DNA from: Eudorina sp. 2006-703-Eu-15
Lineage: Eukaryota > Chlorophyta > Chlorophyceae > Chlamydomonadales > Volvocaceae
Length of the DNA: 64,000 bases
Assembly (NCBI GenBank): GCA_003117195.1
Contig: BDSI01000097.1
Location: 418,788-482,787 of the forward strand
Reading direction: 5' to 3'
Part shown: positions 62,518 through 64,000 of the stretch, one piece after another
Position numbering within the stretch: position 1 is the stretch's first letter
Layout of the letters: each line of letters begins with the position of its first letter
Notes under the pieces: generated by a model
Databases searched by the model: none
The model's input: the letters and a program-made list of their open reading frames with translations, nothing else
Told to the model about the DNA's origin: nothing
Position numbers and translations under genes: made by a program

Positions 62518-63634
62518 GACACGGGGTGGGGAGCGGTATCCATGCTTAGTCAGTGCTAAGCTCATACCAAACAAACACATACTCTTGTTCCTCGCCTCTG
62601 ACTGACACTTGCAAAGGTTTTCTCGATGTGCTGACATTATATATGCTGCACAGCTGGAAGATAGGTTGTCAGGCACCGTTGGTGGTTTGTCCCGTTGTAG
62701 TCCCGAGCTGGTCGATTATGACGTACAGTTGTTGTATCGCAGGCGATCGTACAGTCATTTTGGCTGCTATTGGTATGGCAACGCAAGCGAAGCTCGACGT
62801 TCTTCTCTTTCTCTCCAAGACCGAGGCGGCGTGAGCTTATTGCCTTGCTTCCGAGCAATATATAGACAGCCAGGGGTCATGTAACATGACAGGATACGAG
62901 GAGGGACCAGTCGCCGTCCCTGACCGGCACGGCGATGCCTGGCAGTTTAGCACAGCTACTGTCAACAATGTCAGCGCCTGTGCGGGCAGGACCCGTCACA
63001 GGCAGGGAATCCGGTGGCAGGCCTCCGCGAGCCTATGCTCCTTGACTCCTCAGCTAGGGCAGTTGGCAAACAGAGCTGAGTGAGCAACCAAGAAAGAAGT
63101 CGGATCTGTGATGATACGTTTGGCAGTGTATGTATCACTTGAGGTGGTGTATCGCTTGAGGCGGTGTATTGCTTGGCTCATGGGCAGCGCAAAGCAACGC
63201 AGGTCGGTATGGGGGGTCAGTCGCGGCTTCTGATGTGATGGTGCCTTGTGCGCGCAGAGGACGGACCCCGCCTGTTGGTCAACCGTGACAGCCGACGCCT
63301 CCTCGCACACATGCCATGCACACACCGTCCCGTGTCTAACGAACCCTCATGGGGGCCTGACAAGGTCGCCTCGTACTGCTGGACACCCCGCCGTGTTATT
63401 ATCAGTGATGCCTATGCCAGCGTGGCTGTAACCTTTCCAATGACATGCCTGCCTGCGGTTGCCATCATTGCCGTCGCAATGCCAGGCTGCCAGGGTGTGC
63501 GATGACGCTGAGCGTGCCCCAACGGGGCCCGCAGTGTCCACCACGCACGTGTAGAGCGAGGGGCAGACGCTACGGGTAGCGTTGGGGTCGGCGCTGTAAC
63601 ATCCCTGTTGCATACCTGTGGGCCTTGCACTGGC

Positions 63635-63748
63635 ATCAGTTAGGCTTGCCTGCACAGGTTCGAATCCTGTCGACTGCGATATCTATCCAGGTCACCTGGA
63701 AACATGCCAAGGCAGTCGTGCCCGAGTGGTTAAGGGGACTGACTAGAA
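63635..63748 (+). tRNA. Permuted tRNA-Ser(AGA), unit 5, shorter intervening piece
   Basis: 3' half 63635-63678, intervening 63679-63711, 5' half 63712-63748, anticodon AGA 63745-63747. The intervening piece has lost three bases near its right end but keeps the CCAGGT/ACCTGG hairpin. The mature tRNA is unchanged, consistent with that region being discarded. Confidence 0.9.
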
Positions 63749-64000
63749 TGTGAAGAGGCCCGTTATGCCGCATCCAATATATGGAAGTAATATGAGTCAC
63801 ACGCGTCAGGGACTCAGAGTGCGGCAAGCTAGAATCATCACGCTCAGCAAACGCAAATGGGGCAGGATGGCACTGTCCAGACCGAAAACAAATTAACCAA
63901 ACATGTCCCGCCCTTACATGCGTCCCCACAAACTCTACAACTTATTCCATTCATCAATGCCGATGGTGCCCTACTCCCTAGCTGCTTCCATCATGATATC

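Larger units (their letters stand above)
62384..64000 (+). repeat. Tandem array unit 5, cut by the window edge
   Basis: The first 1617 bp of a further unit. The CGA locus would fall about 180 bp beyond the window, and the array probably continues. Confidence 0.95.

Noticed and set aside
51033..64000. Regularly spaced repeats resembling a CRISPR-like array.
   Set aside because: The unit is 2.8 kb, the DNA is eukaryotic, and the short recurring elements are tRNA halves rather than repeats with unique spacers.

Overview
The window looks like nuclear DNA of a GC-rich green alga of the Chlamydomonas/Volvox type (Chlamydomonadales). The reasons are dense small GC-rich introns, CA/GT and C-rich simple repeats, TGTAA-type polyadenylation motifs, an algal split urea carboxylase plus allophanate hydrolase system, and short interstitial (TTTAGGG)n-like tracts. 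This assignment is inferred from gene structure, not from a database search.

Layout. (1) 1-2393, plus strand: 3' part of a low-complexity protein ending in an SKA1-like kinetochore winged-helix domain. (2) 3360-5292, minus: 40S ribosomal protein S9 (uS4), five exons. (3) 5664-11865, plus: mitochondrial lipoyl synthase, eleven exons, divergent from RPS9. (4) 14580-25472, minus: urea carboxylase (DUR1), 21 exons. (5) 26081-29630, plus: allophanate hydrolase (DUR2), six exons, divergent from DUR1 across about 0.6 kb. (6) 29631-36382: a gene-poor stretch with a minisatellite and the decayed 3' end of a LINE. (7) 36383-39984 and 41963-49430, plus: tandem urea/Na+ symporter paralogues DUR3A and DUR3B. 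Items 4, 5 and 7 form one urea-assimilation cluster: uptake by DUR3, ATP- and biotin-dependent carboxylation of urea to allophanate by DUR1, and hydrolysis to ammonium and CO2 by DUR2.

(8) 51033-64000: a head-to-tail array of about 2.8 kb units (four complete, a fifth cut by the window edge). Each complete unit carries three circularly permuted serine tRNA genes, with anticodons UGA, AGA and CGA. In every one the 3' half (anticodon stem 3' strand, variable arm, T arm, acceptor 3' strand) lies UPSTREAM of the 5' half (acceptor 5' strand, D arm, anticodon), separated by 29-36 nt that fold into a hairpin. The inferred join is at the canonical 37/38 position, and leader and trailer can pair into bulge-helix-bulge-like structures. 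Paired changes that link an upstream 3' half to the 5' half just downstream in the same locus rule out a linear reading. The window holds 14 such loci (5 UGA, 5 AGA, 4 CGA), several of them damaged. Together they cover the whole UCN serine codon box. This array is the main discovery in the window.
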